Source: Larimichthys crocea
Taxonomy: Eukaryota > Chordata > Actinopteri > Sciaenidae
Length of the DNA: 64,000 nt
Direction of reading: 5' to 3'
Assembly (NCBI RefSeq): GCF_000972845.2
Contig: NC_040013.1
Location: forward strand, 1,788,642 to 1,852,641
Part shown: in pieces, positions 1 to 12,067 of the stretch
Position numbering within the stretch: position 1 is the first letter of the stretch
How the letters are laid out: each line of letters starts with the position of its first letter
Made by a program: the position numbers and the translations under genes
Notes under the pieces: model-generated
Database searches by the model: none
What the model was told of the DNA's origin: nothing
What the model saw: the letters and a program-made list of their open reading frames with translations, nothing else

Positions 1-189
1 AGAGGCGGGGTACACACTGGACAAGTCGCCAGTTCATCACAGGGCACATAGAGACAAACAACCATTCATGGTCACGTTCACACCTACGGCCAATTTAGAG
101 TCACATGCAAACTCGACACAGAATTCGAACCAGGAACCTTCATGCTGTGAGACCTTAAATACACATTTCATGTGTTTGTTTGTTTTAAA

Positions 190-296
190 TGTCCATAACA
201 CATACATACATACATACATACACACACATATATATACACACATATACATACACACATATACATACACACACACACATACATACATACATACATACA
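190..296. repeat. CATA/CA microsatellite
   Basis: About 100 bases of CATA and CACA units with small interruptions. The open frames on both strands here (YVCMYVCV-type peptides) are artefacts of the repeat. Nothing else is recognised in bases 1-600; the first 150 bases contain a phrase common in fish repeats (a request-like 'acactggacaagtcgccagt' segment) and may be a repeat end. Confidence 0.9.
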
Positions 297-912
297 AAAT
301 GGGAGCCCTGCATGTACGTGAAGATGGAGCAGTTTCTTCCAGAGTTTAGGGGATTAATTCTTCCTGTGTGACCCAGACGAGGTTTGGACAAGAGTCTCTT
401 GAGCGAGTTTACAGCCTGTGCTGCCAGAACTCTGTATTAACACGAGGATGCTAAAGAGGCCGGGTTAGTCGGGGTAAGGGATTACAGGGTTGTGCTGGAG
501 CTCCCGGCGCTCCTACACTATTCTCGTCTTGACTGAAATTACCTCCAACTATCTTGTGCTGAATCATCTTCCCAAAGCGACTCGGTTAAAAAGAAGTGCA
601 CACACGACGAAGCTTGGTAATGTCTCTCTGTACAGTTTTATTTACATGATACTATTCTGTCGTAATGCTGGATAGCAAGATTATATGTAATACATAAATA
701 TCAACACAGTTTGTTGTTTTTTCATTTTTTGTACAAATTTGCATATAACTAAGAATCAGAAAGGAAAAACTCAAACGGATACATACAGTTGTCTCGTAAA
801 TGAAAAACATCCTTACAGGGGAGGGGGGCAAAAAAAAGAAGAAGTGGATCGGGGTGGAGGGGGTTAACACAAGTCACAAACATACATGTTTCAATGTGTC
901 AGGCAGCCGTCG

Positions 913-947
<35 letters not shown>

Positions 948-1400
948 TTCTCTACGGTGCTTTCTTTTAATAAATCTAGCTCTGGCATGCTCCTGTAGTT
1001 CTGTAAACATGTGCTGATAAACCGGGTAGCTCCACAGACGGAAAGGACACACACACACACTCTTTCTGTTAGCGCATTAAAATAAAAAAATCATGGTTCA
1101 CATACCCCTAATTCCACAAATGCACTGAATACATGCGCTAACATCAGTACAATATCGATGGAAGAGAACAAAAAAGATGATAATAAAATATAACATAATT
1201 GTCTCTCAGCAAATAAAAACCCCTAAGTCGACCGAGTGAAACACTAATGTAGATGAAGAGTAACTCATGCATTTATCCCATTCAGTTCATTCACGCCCCT
1301 AAAAATTCACCTAACAGGCCAACGCGCCAGGGGAAGGGAAGGGTGCCATCCTTCCTTCTCAGGCCACACATCGGTACGCACAGCCCTGCACCAGGCGTCT

Positions 1401-1462
1401 GTGATGGGTGGTGGTGGAGGTGGTGATGGGTGGTGGTGGAGGTGGTGATGGGTGGTGGTGGT
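1401..1462. repeat. 22-bp minisatellite, about 2.8 copies
   Basis: The unit GTGATGGGTGGTGGTGGAGG plus TG is repeated at 1401, 1423 and 1445 (the last copy partial). It lies in the presumed zfand5 3' UTR. Confidence 0.85.
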
Positions 1463-2367
1463 TTAAACTCTGTTACCCTTGAAGTCCATTGAAAATGTTT
1501 GGAATCAGCGTAACGTGGAGTAATCTGTCTGTCCCTGTCTAAGCGTGATACCTCCAGCTTTAAAATGGAGCAGCCTTTTTTTTTTGTTTTGTTTTGTTTT
1601 GTTTTTTAAAATCACAATCAAACCGATCAAAGTCAACACGGACATGCTGATCAGAGGGGTCACGGAGGCTGACTGACTATCAAGATGATCCATTGTTCCG
1701 CTGGGGTTGAAGCTGGATGGAAAACAAACGGGGAAGACGACAAAAGCTTAACACAGCAGCTGTGAGGTAGGTAAAGCTAGGAAAGACAGAGACAAGGTAA
1801 CAACGCCCCTTGTGCATGGTCGGGGACACTTGTACGGTTCTCCAAACGTTGACGGACTCCAGTACCAACGGAGTAATAAAGGTCGAGGGACTGTTACGCT
1901 GTGTAGTCTGGATGTTTTTGAAAAAGATCACGTGACAGGGATCTGAGTGAAATGGTCTTACGGTTTGGCACAAACTGGCGCCTGGTTTCTGGGGGTGAGA
2001 GGAGCGCAGCGTTACCTGGACAGTTAGCCTGGGCTGCTCTTAATTATAAGACAATACATATTCTTAAAAAAAAAACAAAACGAAGAGAGGGACTGAACAG
2101 CGGCAAAGTCACACCACAGAAAATAGGATAAAACAAACTAATGAATTAATCAAAAAAAGAAAAAAGTGATCATTCATGCATCTCCCTCAGACAGGATCTT
2201 TTTTTTTTTTCTTCTTCTGTTTTTTTTTTCTTGAGGTTGTAATTTTTCATGAATCAAGTCCTTTCAATCCTCACATGGCCACTCGGTGCCAGTGCTCATT
2301 CCAAAAGGTTCACACTCATACTCCAGTCTTTGTCAAAGATGTTGTCATCGTCTGCTTCTGCTTCTGC

Positions 2368-2397
<30 letters not shown>
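2368..2397 (-). repeat. CAA trinucleotide repeat just after the zfand5 stop
   Basis: About ten CAA units read on the minus strand, starting roughly ten bases after the zfand5 stop codon. On the mRNA this is an unstructured CAA tract at the very start of the 3' UTR. Two stop codons (TAG, then TGA two codons on) precede it, so it is not translated. Confidence 0.85.
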
Positions 2398-2399
<2 letters not shown>

Positions 2400-2407
2400 T
2401 GTCAAAT

Positions 2408-4099
2408 CTATATTCTCTGGATCTTGTCGGCCACCACCACGGGGTTCTCCTTGCGGATCTTGGCGGCAGCCTCGGCCTTGTAATCGTAGGGACAGTTGTG
2501 CTTGTCGGAGTACCGGTGGATGCCGCAGAACAGGTTGCCGCAGCGACAGTCAAAGCCTGAAAGCACAATGTATTTATTTTTTTTAAAAAGGGTCAAACCC
2601 AGAACAGGAGGTGTTTTTCTATCCGTGACCAGCTAAACTATTATCGCCGACTCACCTGTAAGGCCCACTCGTTTGCGGCACATGAAGCACCTGTTCTTCT
2701 TGGGTTTGGGGGTGTCACCTTTGCCGTCTTCACTGCTGGAAGAAGCTACAGGAGTTGGGCTAGAAGCAGCAGGCTGGTTTACAACTACACAAAGAGAGAA
2801 GAAAACACATTAGTCATGCTCAGTTTCATTTGTAATTATCTGACACATCTTTAATTTGCAAGAGCAGTGGATTAATGAGTTTTGTTCGCGTGCAAACACA
2901 CTGGAAATCGTGTACTTTTTGTCCCAAATGATCGTAATTCGAACGTTCCTTATCTGCTTAATTGCCGTCTCTTGTTCTTGGCAGAAAATAGTGCACTACT
3001 CTGAGAAAGCCTCTGGCAGGCGGCATCAGATCTGAGAAAGCCCTCTGGTGTAGAGGTATTTTTAAACACGGTTATTTTTGAGCTGTCTCGCTTTCTTGGA
3101 GGCTGTAACGAAAACCAGCAGTACCAAAAATAAACTGTGGGTCCTACAAGGCGATGTTTGCCTTGAGGAGTAGTCTGTATGTGAGCGATCACCTGCGTGT
3201 GTTCAATGTCTGCTGCTACGAGTGTATTCATGAGCGATGTGTGTGTGTGTCTGGTGTTCCTTACCAGGTTCTAAGGGTTCTGGCTTATCCTCTCTCGAGA
3301 TGCTCATCTCTGTCATTTGTTGAGTCACAGGAAGAGATCCTTGAATAGTTCTAAAATAAAAAGGGAGAAACAACGGTTCACACCTTCGCCAAATTTAAAA
3401 ACAAAGCTCATCATCTTCCTTAAACAAACAAGAGCAAATACTGACCTAGACATGTCTGGTGAAGAGGCAGGGGAGGCATCAACCTTGGCTAGACTGGCTT
3501 CTAGTCTCTGGATGGCTGAGGCCTCTGAGGTAGGACTAGCAGCAGAGCCTGGAGGCGAACAGAGTGAACTCCGTTAGACACAGAGAACAAAACATGAACA
3601 AGAGAACTGTTAAATATGAAATAACTATGTATCTGTTGTTTGAAAACAGGCTAAAACGTCCATGTTTGACCTTAGAAATGCCTAAAAGGAGTGAACACCC
3701 ACATAACCTTGAACACTGTAATGAAGGAAACAGCTGTCTTTCATTACACAGAGTGGAAAAACAGAAAGAGAAAGAGAGAGGGAGGACGGGCGAGGGCGAG
3801 AAAAGCTGGGAAAACACACCGACCGGCCGAGAACTGGTTTCTGAAAACAACGTGAGCTCTTCCTGGAGCCCGTCTGCCTGATCTCTGGCTGTAAATCTGT
3901 AGTTTGTTTGTGTGTTTACATGCGTAGGGACTCACTTACCCATAGGGCTGAGGGGGCTCATGCGGTCGCTGCTCTGCTGCCGCGTCAGGTGCTCCTTGTA
4001 GCATACGGAGCACATGCCATTGGTTCTCGGGTTGCCATAGAAACCACAGCCTGTGGCACAAAGCATGGGCACCGGGCTCTGGTTCGTCTCTTGGGCCAT
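2408..4099 (-). CDS. zfand5: zfand5, A20/AN1 zinc-finger protein 5
   Basis: Five coding exons on the minus strand: 4099-3940, 3548-3446, 3350-3265, 2784-2656 and 2556-2408 (627 bp, 208 residues; human protein about 213). Junctions are GT-AG and keep frame. The protein starts [14 protein letters not shown] and opens with an A20 zinc finger (Cys14, 18, 30, 33). A Ser/Pro/Thr-rich linker follows with the family phrase [15 protein letters not shown], then a C-terminal AN1 finger ([14 protein letters not shown], then [10 protein letters not shown], then HRYSDKHNC), ending [10 protein letters not shown]. The -EKIQRI-type ending and MSISREDK separate it from ZFAND6. ZFAND5 (ZNF216) is known to bind ubiquitin through A20 and to link ubiquitinated cargo to the proteasome; it also affects NF-kB signalling and muscle atrophy. 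Which teleost copy (a or b) cannot be told. Confidence 0.95.
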
Positions 4100-6734
4100 T
4101 GCTACAATGAGAGAGAGAGAGAAATGTTTAATAGACTGACAGAAACTAGTGTGTGCGCCGGAGAAACTGGTTGGGCTGATAACAGGAGTGATATTATGAA
4201 AATCAGAGAACAACACGCCTTCGTTTCACCGCAGGAAGTCCAGGGAACAAACAACGCTCGCTGTGTTCTGTTCAGTACCTTGGCAGAAACTGGGCCTCTG
4301 TCCTGTCCCACAGCCTTTTTAGTACAAACTCTTATTTTCACATCATTACGCTGCTTTAAAGCGGCGACGTCACCGTGCGTCACGCCCCGTCATCACTTCC
4401 TCAGAGTAGACAAAAAAGTTCTGACGAAGTTCTGAAGAAGTTCTGACTCACGCGACCACAAAAAGGAACAAAAAAAAAAAAGAAAGACTCGAGATAACGG
4501 ATGAAGATGAAGAAAACAGGCCCCGCTTTCCCTCCCTCCCTCTTTGTGGTTCTTGCCACACGAGGTATTTCAAAACTTCCCGAGTCAGTTCTCCGCGCTC
4601 GCTCACGCCCCGTAAACGAGCCCGTATGAGCGTGCGATGACGTCGTTGCCGGGCTCTGTCGTAATGCAACACACCAGGAATTTGTGTAATGGAGGAAGGA
4701 GGAGGCGGATCAAAAACACCTTGATGAATGAGCAAACACACACACACACAGACAGGAAGGCCTAGAGTGGTTGGGTAAGGCTTCCTGTCTGTCTGACTGA
4801 TTTACAAATCATCAGATCGACTGATACCAAACACCCCCCCTCATCCAACGCCATACTCCCCCCTTGTAAACAACCTTTGGCCCCTTTTGTGCTGTAACAT
4901 GGCAGCTGCGTCGGTGTGAAGCTCGTATATATTCTGGTCACGGACACAAACAAGAGCAGGCGAGCTTAATGTTCCCGGAGAGGCTGGCAGTTGTTTCAGA
5001 ACGTCCTGTCAGTTCACTCGAGGTGTCCCGACCTCACCAAAAGACTAACAAGTGCTATTAAATTTTCAGCTCCCCTCCTCCCTCCCTCTCTCTCTACCTC
5101 CCCCACCCCTGCATGTTATCACTCCCGTGTCAACAAAGGGTTTCCTTGGAAAAGCCCACAAAGACCTTCTCTCCCTTCACGCGTCACGTGTTCGACTGCT
5201 GACTGCTGAAAAAATACCAGACAGTTGGACTGAGTTAGGAGGCTGGTAACTCCCGTGTTTCCTAACACACACACGGTCATCGCTGATATCTTCACCTAGA
5301 CAAGAAAAACACGTCGAGGCCCCTTCAGCAGCCCCGTTAGATTAACCCTGACTTGTTGACTTTCTGACACAAAGGAACAATGGATGGAGATGTTGAGGCT
5401 CAGCTGTCACATTTTAAAAAGGCCCAGCTGTCAGACAAACAGGCAGGCGTGTTAACCTCACCTTTAAATCTACCTGGCTTTCAACTGGATACGAATCCAC
5501 ACAGGATGCTACTGATGAAAAACAGACGACGTCGGGGTGATTATAAACACATCAGCGAGCTGAAATCACCAAAATATTTCTTTCTCCTCCCTGTTTTTAC
5601 ACCGTGATGTGTCGTAGAACAACACACATCCGTCAGTCAGGGGGTTTCCAGCACCGTGCAGATAAGAAAACCTTTGCCACCAACTTCCTTTCACAGCAAA
5701 AAAAAAAAGTGAAAACCAATCGACGGTTGGACCAGTTTGAAGAAGATATCACATAAAAACAACAATAACTTTGGTGTATGAGTCGCAGGCTCGGCTCATA
5801 TTTCAGGGCCCTGCTGGGCTCAAAACTACTGAGTCACACTTGAAGGACAAAAAGCCCCTGTGTTGTTGTTTTTGTCAGCAATGTGTTATTATATTTTGGA
5901 TTTAAAAATAAAAAAGGGGGATGAGCAGATGAAGCGAGGAGCGGTGGTGTTTTCTGAAACAGTCTAGACAGACAGTGTGCTCCCTTTGTTTCTGCTTTCT
6001 CTCCTTTGTCTCTCTCCTGCTTCCTGTTTAGCAGACATCTCCCCCTGTTTTTCTTACAAAGAAGCAACGTGAACAACCTCACCATTACATAATCACCTTT
6101 AAAAAGTGCTCACAAACGTAAACACATAGCTCTTTAAACTACTTCCACAACAACAACAACAACAACAAGCAGCAAACACAGGGCAGAGCTCGTTTTAAAT
6201 ATTCAACCAAAACGGATGTGGGGTCATTTTAAACTCGAAGCAGCCTCGTTTCTTCGTGTGTATTCGCCTGAATTTTCTATTTCCAGATAGGAATTAGCTG
6301 GCTTTAGTTGCCCCACCATCCCCCTCCAAGCTCGGGGCAAATAGAAAAACAAGCCACCACCACCAGCACCAGCAGCAGGAGCAGCTAGCTCCCTCCCTTG
6401 TTTTTCAGTCACGTTTGACGGCTTGTGATATTTCCAGGCACGAAGGTGAAGCTGGTGAACTTAAAACCAACATAAAACACCAAATCTTTGCTTTTAAACA
6501 CCAACCTGACCTTTCAATCCGCCGTTAAAGGTCGCCATGACCGACCGTCAGCTTATAGTTTAAACACCCACCTCCACCTCTGTCGCCTTTTTTTTATTTT
6601 TTTTTTATAAATAATTATTTTTCGTTGTTTACCTCGACAAGCTGAGCTCACTTCAAAAATCATTAAAAAAAAAAGTGTTAAAAAATTAATCCATCATCAC
6701 CTGCTTTTTTTTTTTTTTTTTTTTTTTAAATCGA
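4100..6734 (-). other. Probable zfand5 leader intron(s), no coding sequence
   Basis: No frame with family resemblance was found on either strand. The stretch lies between the zfand5 start codon and a promoter-like region near 6.7-7.1 kb, so it is best read as 5' UTR intron(s); the splice acceptor just before the ATG is a T-rich tract on the minus strand. It holds a short CA run (4737-4750), a CAA run near 6150-6170 and T-homopolymers near 6590-6605 and 6705-6727. The noncoding first exon could not be placed. Confidence 0.4.
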
Positions 6735-7140
6735 TGGAAGTTTCTCGCGAGACGTCAGCGGGAAAAAAGTAGCCGTTATGTCCTCGCGCACAAGAAGAAG
6801 ATGAAGAAGAAGATGAAGAAAAACAAAATGTCGACGGTTTGTGTGGTCCTGGTTCCTCGGCGTGTCTCCGTAGCGCTGTCCCCTCCGTGTCAGGCCGGTT
6901 CAGGGTGGGTTCAGGTGGGTTAAGGTGGGTTCAGGTCTCCCTTCCTTCGCCCTCCTACCTCTCTCTCTCTCCGTCTCCCGTTCCTTCTGGATGGATGTTT
7001 GTTTCCTTCTTTAGTAAGAGGAGTGGCGGGTGATGTCACGGCTAGAATAACGCGCTCCCATTGGCTGGCAGCTGAAGCCCCCGCCCCCCTTCTCCCTCCC
7101 CTGCTTTATGTACAGTTAGACTAGCGCATGCGCACAGCCG
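6735..7140 (-). promoter_or_regulatory. TATA-less CpG-rich promoter region, probably zfand5
   Basis: Several housekeeping-promoter motifs cluster within 400 bases. There is a perfect TCTCGCGAGA palindrome at 6743-6752 followed by a GACGTCA half-CRE, a CRE-like TGATGTCA at 7031-7038, and an inverted CCAAT box (ATTGG, 7060-7064). GC-boxes lie near 7080-7090 and an NRF-1-type GCGCATGCGC at 7124-7133. Local CpG density is far above the surroundings. Orientation toward zfand5 is inferred from position. TCTCGCGAGA and NRF-1 motifs are often found in bidirectional promoters, so a divergent noncoding transcript is possible. Confidence 0.6.
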
Positions 7141-7321
7141 GAGTTATTACACATCCATTCGTCATCCTCCTACAAGGCCACGAATCTTTTTATTGAGTAA
7201 TCCACATAAATGAATGGACACATGAATAATAGTGGCAGAGCTGACACGACTGATTTTTTTATTATTGTTATTTTTTTTTATAGTATGATTAAGAGGGTAA
7301 TCTCCTGGGAAGGCCCCATTA

Positions 7322-7765
7322 CAGTGGCGTCACTAGGCCTATTTTAGGGGGGCTTCAGCCCCCCTATTCTCAAGCCCCCCTAAATAATTTGGTGGTGTTT
7401 TATTATTATTTTTATTTATTACATTTTTTTTTCACAAAAAAATGCCTATTTATGCAATACAAAGTGGCCAGAATATGAGTTTAAACCAATAATCATATAA
7501 ACTGTCATTATTCACTTAAATATGATCATAAATCTCATTTCATCGGGTACGGTAGAGAGAGCCCCTTCAGTGCGTCATTATACAATCCATTCCACTTTTT
7601 CATATAGAGAACGCCCACATCACTGAAATTCCAGTCCATGTTCAATTGATTGACAAAGCTTTAATTGGTGCTCTGAAAAAATTTTCGGCGCGTGCATAGC
7701 GCGCAATAACTTTTCTCCTCTATGGGCTAAGCCACCCCAGTTTCTTAAACCTAGTGACGTCCCTG
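7322..7765. mobile_element. hAT-like MITE, 444 bp, with intact target duplication
   Basis: Terminal inverted repeats CAGTGGCGTCACTAGG (7322-7337) and the complement of CCTAGTGACGTCCCTG (7750-7765) match at 14 of 16 positions. They are flanked by a perfect 8-bp direct repeat CCCCATTA (7314-7321 and 7766-7773). An 8-bp duplication with CAGNG ends is the hallmark of the hAT superfamily. The interior is AT-rich with no transposase frame, so it is non-autonomous. A G/C-rich internal inverted repeat follows the left end (7348-7380). Confidence 0.9.
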
Positions 7766-8022
7766 CCCCATTATGTTACTGTGATGAACACCAGACTCAC
7801 AGTGTCAGGAAAACTACTGGTGCAATAATAACTTTAAACTATTTATTCTCACTGCTTTTTTTTTCCTTCCATACTTTTAATACGTAAATATCACACAAAC
7901 AATCCTATATAATATATAATGCTGTAATACGTACAGTAACTACTCTCAGTGTACACAGTGAAACAAGACAGTGTTTTGCCAATATATAGATAGATATATA
8001 TATATATATATAAATATCTCCT

Positions 8023-8300
8023 CTACCCCGGCGGGGTGGTATCCGTGTCATCCTCAAAGCTCGGGTCCCTACCAGAGGCTGGGAGTTTGAGGGTTCTGCG
8101 CAGTATCTTCGATGTTCCTAGGACGCACTCTTCTGGACTGAGGCTTAGATGTTGTTCCTGGGATTTCCTGGAGCCACTCTCCCAGTTTTTGGGGGATTGC
8201 TTGTATAGTAGCATTCCAGCAACTCCGTATTTTTCGCCCTCGTCCATCTGTGTTTTGTTCCAGTAGCTAAGTGGACATTTGCACCTTGTTGCCGGGCGAT
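8023..8300 (-). mobile_element. LINE remnant, C-terminal coding end
   Basis: The minus-strand frame contains VLGTSKILRRTLKLP, a phrase I recall from the C-terminal end of a teleost LINE with an R4/Dong/Rex6-like protein. The copy is truncated and bounded by TA microsatellites (7985-8012 and 8406-8446). The class assignment is from memory. Confidence 0.5.
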
Positions 8301-8405
8301 GTCTGAGCCGGTAGTGACTCTATCAGTTATGTGTCACTCATCCTGAGGTAGGCTGATATATCAGGAGGGGTCTTGCCTAAGGACCCTTACTGGATGATGT
8401 TTTGT

Positions 8406-8446
8406 TATATATATATATATATATATATATCTATATATATAAATAT
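8406..8446. repeat. TA microsatellite
   Basis: Alternating TA with two interruptions. A second TA/TAGA tract sits at 7985-8012, flanking the LINE remnant on its other side. Confidence 0.9.
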
Positions 8447-8654
8447 ATTCATCCAGCAGGTTCTGGTGGATCGTGGCTGCTGCTGTGGTCCTGCACGACG
8501 TCCACTACACATATTATAACTGTCATTACTGCTGCCATATCTCCATCACAGTTTATAGTTAGTTGATGATTTGCTGCTGCTGTGCATCTGTGTCTCTCTA
8601 TCTCTGTCACAGGTTCCACTGCTACTGTAATCATTTTATCAGTCATTGTAATTC

Positions 8655-8945
8655 ATTGTCATTTTATCATTCATTGTAATTGTACAATATGTTTGTGTTG
8701 ATTTGTTCTGTACACGTGACATCTATTGCACGTCTGTCCGTCCTGGGAGAGGGATCCCTCCTCTGTGGCTCTTCCTGAGGTTTCTTCCACCTTTTTTCCC
8801 TGTTAAAGGTTTTTGTGGGCAAGTTTTTCCTCACTCGAACCGAGGGTCTAAGGACAGAGGGTGTCACTCCCTGTACAGATTGTAAAGCCTCAGAGGAAAA
8901 TGGACTTTGGGCTATACAAATAAAATCTGATTTGATTTGATTTGA
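8655..8945 (+). mobile_element. LINE 3' end (L2-like tail)
   Basis: The segment contains the widespread teleost tail with the words TTTCCCTGTTAAAGG, TCTAAGGACAGAGGGTGTC and GGGCTATACAAATAAAATC. It ends in a TTTGA-type short repeat (8926-8945), as expected for a 5'-truncated non-LTR retrotransposon. The assignment to an L2/CR1-type clade is from memory. Confidence 0.65.
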
Positions 8946-10244
8946 TCAGAATCAGAATCAGAAGTACTTTATTAATCCCCGTAGGGAAATTTGGACACAT
9001 ATGAATTATCTGGTAAACATATTTTAGATTCTCTGATGAAGCTTTGCACACTTTTCCTTCCTCAGTCAGCTTCATGAGGTCGTCACCTGAATGGTTTTCC
9101 ATCAGTCCTGAATGAGTTCCCGTATATGCTGAGCACTTGTTGGCTGCTTTTCCTTCACTCTGTGCTCCAACTCATCCCATACCATCTCAGCTGGGTTCAG
9201 GTCAGGTGATTGTGGAGGTCAGGTCATGTGATGCTACCTGTAAATTAAAACCGAGAGAATGAAAAGTGTACAAAGCGTCAAAGAAAAGAATCTAAAATAT
9301 AAAACTTTATTTACCACATAATTCATACGTGTTATTTTTTTTGACAAAAACAAAGAAACACAATGAAGAAGAAGGTGTGTCTAAACTTTTGACTGGTACT
9401 GTGTGTATACATCCTGCCACCGATATCTGTCAGACGAACAAAACAAGTCGAGAGTTACAACATGAAAGCTATAAAAGCCTGTTTGTTATGGGAGACCACA
9501 TACTTGTTGTGTTGGCAGTGAGAGTGTAAACATGTTTTCAAGGACACTGATCATGATACCAGTACTCTTTATAAGTGAACACAGTTAATGTAGTCTTTCA
9601 CAGAGCAGTAAACTATGGAAGCCCCAAGCGGTCATAGAGTGAATTTCATTTGTTTTCTCGAGATCTTGAGTTATTTATGTCACTGTGTTGAAATAATAAA
9701 TATTATCCTGAGAGAATGCGATAAAATGTAGCAATGTCAGAGCAGCAGGAGAATGTTGCAATTACATATATACATTTAAAATACCACTACAAACAAGAGA
9801 CTACCCAAGGCCTTTCAACATGTATTTGATCTGGGACTGAGCTCCATATTTCATTTTAGCATTGACTGGTGCACAAAGGATTGCCAATTGTTTAACCTTG
9901 TGAATTTGCAGAAGATTGTATCTCCTGTTTGTTGGTAATAATTTGTATCCACCGTTCAGGACATGGTTGGGGTCAGAGGGATAAGATGGCAGAGAAAATA
10001 CAGTTCAATGTTGGTCTATAATTACACCTAAGTATTCTCTGTAAATGCATGTTAAAATACAAGATATAATATATATAATATAATAAATATATAATAATAA
10101 TAATATATCAGTGTTCATGTGCCCAAACGTAATCTAATGTAAAGACAATTAATGTTTTGGTATCGCTCCAATTGACTCTAGTATTGTTGTACTCAACAAA
10201 GGCCTTGTATCAGCAGTATTGACTCAACCGACCCTCATTTACAT

Positions 10245-10445
10245 AACGTATTACTTAGCCCCTAGCCCCTAAACAAAACATTAACTACCACAACTACACA
10301 CCCAACCCAAACCTTTACCCCAAACTGAACCCAAACATATTGTAACCCTCATCCCAAAACAACATACTAACAGTCAAACAGGCTAAAATGTCCTTGATCC
10401 CAACTCACATAGGTCCTCACAAAGATACATACACAAGCACACACG
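10245..10445. repeat. Dispersed repeat with C/A-rich region
   Basis: A C- and A-rich segment (degenerate CCTAACCC/ACCCAAAC words) leads to GTCCTCACAAAGATACATAC and CA-rich sequence. I recognise this arrangement as a common fish interspersed repeat, but its class is unknown to me. Confidence 0.4.
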
Positions 10446-11200
10446 CACTTTGTGTTGAGAGTGTAAACACGTCTTGTGGGAGGTTACAAAGAAGATAAGA
10501 GCTCAACAGCACCGAGAAGTCTTTTCAGGGTGTACATCAGTTAGAAGGTGGTTGTGAAATTAGGTTGACACTAGCTTCAGTTGGTAAACAGTGTTGAAAC
10601 CACAGCAGATGACACTTATGCTATGTCCTCAGTACTGGTTCAGGGAATTTGGGGGGTTACAAACAGCTGCAGTTGCACAGAAGTAACACACAGTGAGGTC
10701 TTGAAGAAGAATTTAAATTCTTATATCCGAGTATTTTAGGACAAAAACATGTGAGAATGAACTCAAACCAATCACAGCCTCCTTTGTTCTATCAGGTTTT
10801 TATTTAAGCCTCCAGCTGCTCATGTTTTTTAAGAAATATGAAAACACGTTCCATCCACTCACCTGCAGTGTGTCATGTGTGCTTCATAGTTTGCCCTGCA
10901 GGTCTAACAAGTCCCAACATCTTCCCCTTTCAACCCTAGTCAGTATAACGTCACACACACATCCCCAGGCACTTACAGGCCACGCTGTGCAGAAAACAAA
11001 CACTCAAGGGTAGGGCAGTGTGTGCTGTTTGTGTGAGTTCGAGGGAACGTGCTGTCATATACCAGTGAGTGGATTCGTGGAAACTCACAAGGCTAGTACA
11101 GTTTGTTTGCTCCAGTTGAAACCAGAAACTGAAAAAAGGGAACCAAGTGAAAGTAAAAGTAGGTGCTGGTGCTGATCTTCCCCTAGATTTCTAAAGGGGA

Positions 11201-11202
<2 letters not shown>

Positions 11203-11233
<31 letters not shown>
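11203..11233. repeat. CA microsatellite
   Basis: About 15 uninterrupted CA units. Confidence 0.95.
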
Positions 11234-11234
<1 letters not shown>

Positions 11235-11309
11235 GGAGGTCAGATTGTGTTTTCCACATGAAATAGATCATTCACATAAATATATTTGGTTGCTATGTTA
11301 CCGAATTTG

Positions 11310-11482
11310 TGTCACCTGTCACAAAGCGTCCACGCTCTTAATCCTGCATAACTTTAAGCCTTAATATAACCTGAACAGGTGAGTTGTATATAAATTCACA
11401 TGTACCAGGCTGTAAACATGTTTATTTCTGCTGTGAAGTTGGACATTTGGACATGGGGACCTCAAGTGGACTTTTACATGGA
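11310..11482 (-). mobile_element. Dispersed non-coding repeat family 2, copy 1
   Basis: This copy shares near-identical blocks with copies at 32.8-33.0 kb (opposite orientation) and 63.0-63.2 kb. Shared blocks include AAAGCGTCCACGCTCTTAAT, GCATAACTTTAAGCCTTAAT, GGTGAGTTGTATATAAATTC and AAACATGTTTATTTCTGCTG. No frame is shared, so it is probably a short non-autonomous DNA element; termini were not resolved. Confidence 0.8.
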
Positions 11483-12067
11483 CCATGAGGAGATCTTCGC
11501 TGAGTTGAGGGGGGGTCCTGGCAACTGATCATTGATCAACAGCAACACCAAGGAATATTTGCATATTTACAAAGCAGTTGGTGATTATCTGAGTCACTGT
11601 AACTGCAGGATGGCCGGCGCTCATCTGAATCATTTACAAGCTCTTACAGTCGCTCTTTGTTACCATGTGGAGTGAATAACAGAAAGAGTGTCATCATTAT
11701 CACAAGAGCTCAAACAGCACATTCACACTTTCAGTAATTTACTCAATATCACATGATGTTAATGATGTCGTCTGTTTCACAATGACTTGCTTTGATGACA
11801 GTGACTTAATCTGCATACAATTTACAACCAGTGTGGCAGAGGAGATGATGGCAAAGAGGTTAAAAATGGACTGCTTTGAATTTAAAGTCTGGCTCGAAGA
11901 ATAGTTTGAGCCTGTGAAAACATTTCCATGCAAATTGTACCACCGTGGCAGCAGTGCGAGCCCCTGATTGTACAGACTTGAGGAAGGCGAGCGAGCACAC
12001 GGGGAGTCAGTGGGGGAGGTGGTGCAAGGCGAAATGGGGAAATCAGCTCTGTGTGTTTTACACTGAG

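Larger units (their letters stand above)
617..2407 (-). other. zfand5: Probable zfand5 3' untranslated region
   Basis: Non-coding sequence directly downstream of the zfand5 stop codon. A poly(A) signal AATAAA on the minus strand (637-642) is a plausible end, giving a 3' UTR of about 1.8 kb, similar to the long 3' UTR known for mammalian ZFAND5. The stretch is AT-rich, with several ATTTA-like words, CA runs near 910-945, a T/G-rich stretch near 1577-1605 and a short minisatellite. The exact end is inferred, since other AATAAA-like words exist. Confidence 0.45.

Noticed and set aside
37..391. Small Cys/Tyr/Val and Thr/His frames on both strands
   Set aside because: Products of the CATA/CA microsatellite.
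2249..2568. Plus and minus frames of 60-136 codons over the zfand5 last exon
   Set aside because: Shadows of the AN1 exon and of the CAA repeat in other frames.
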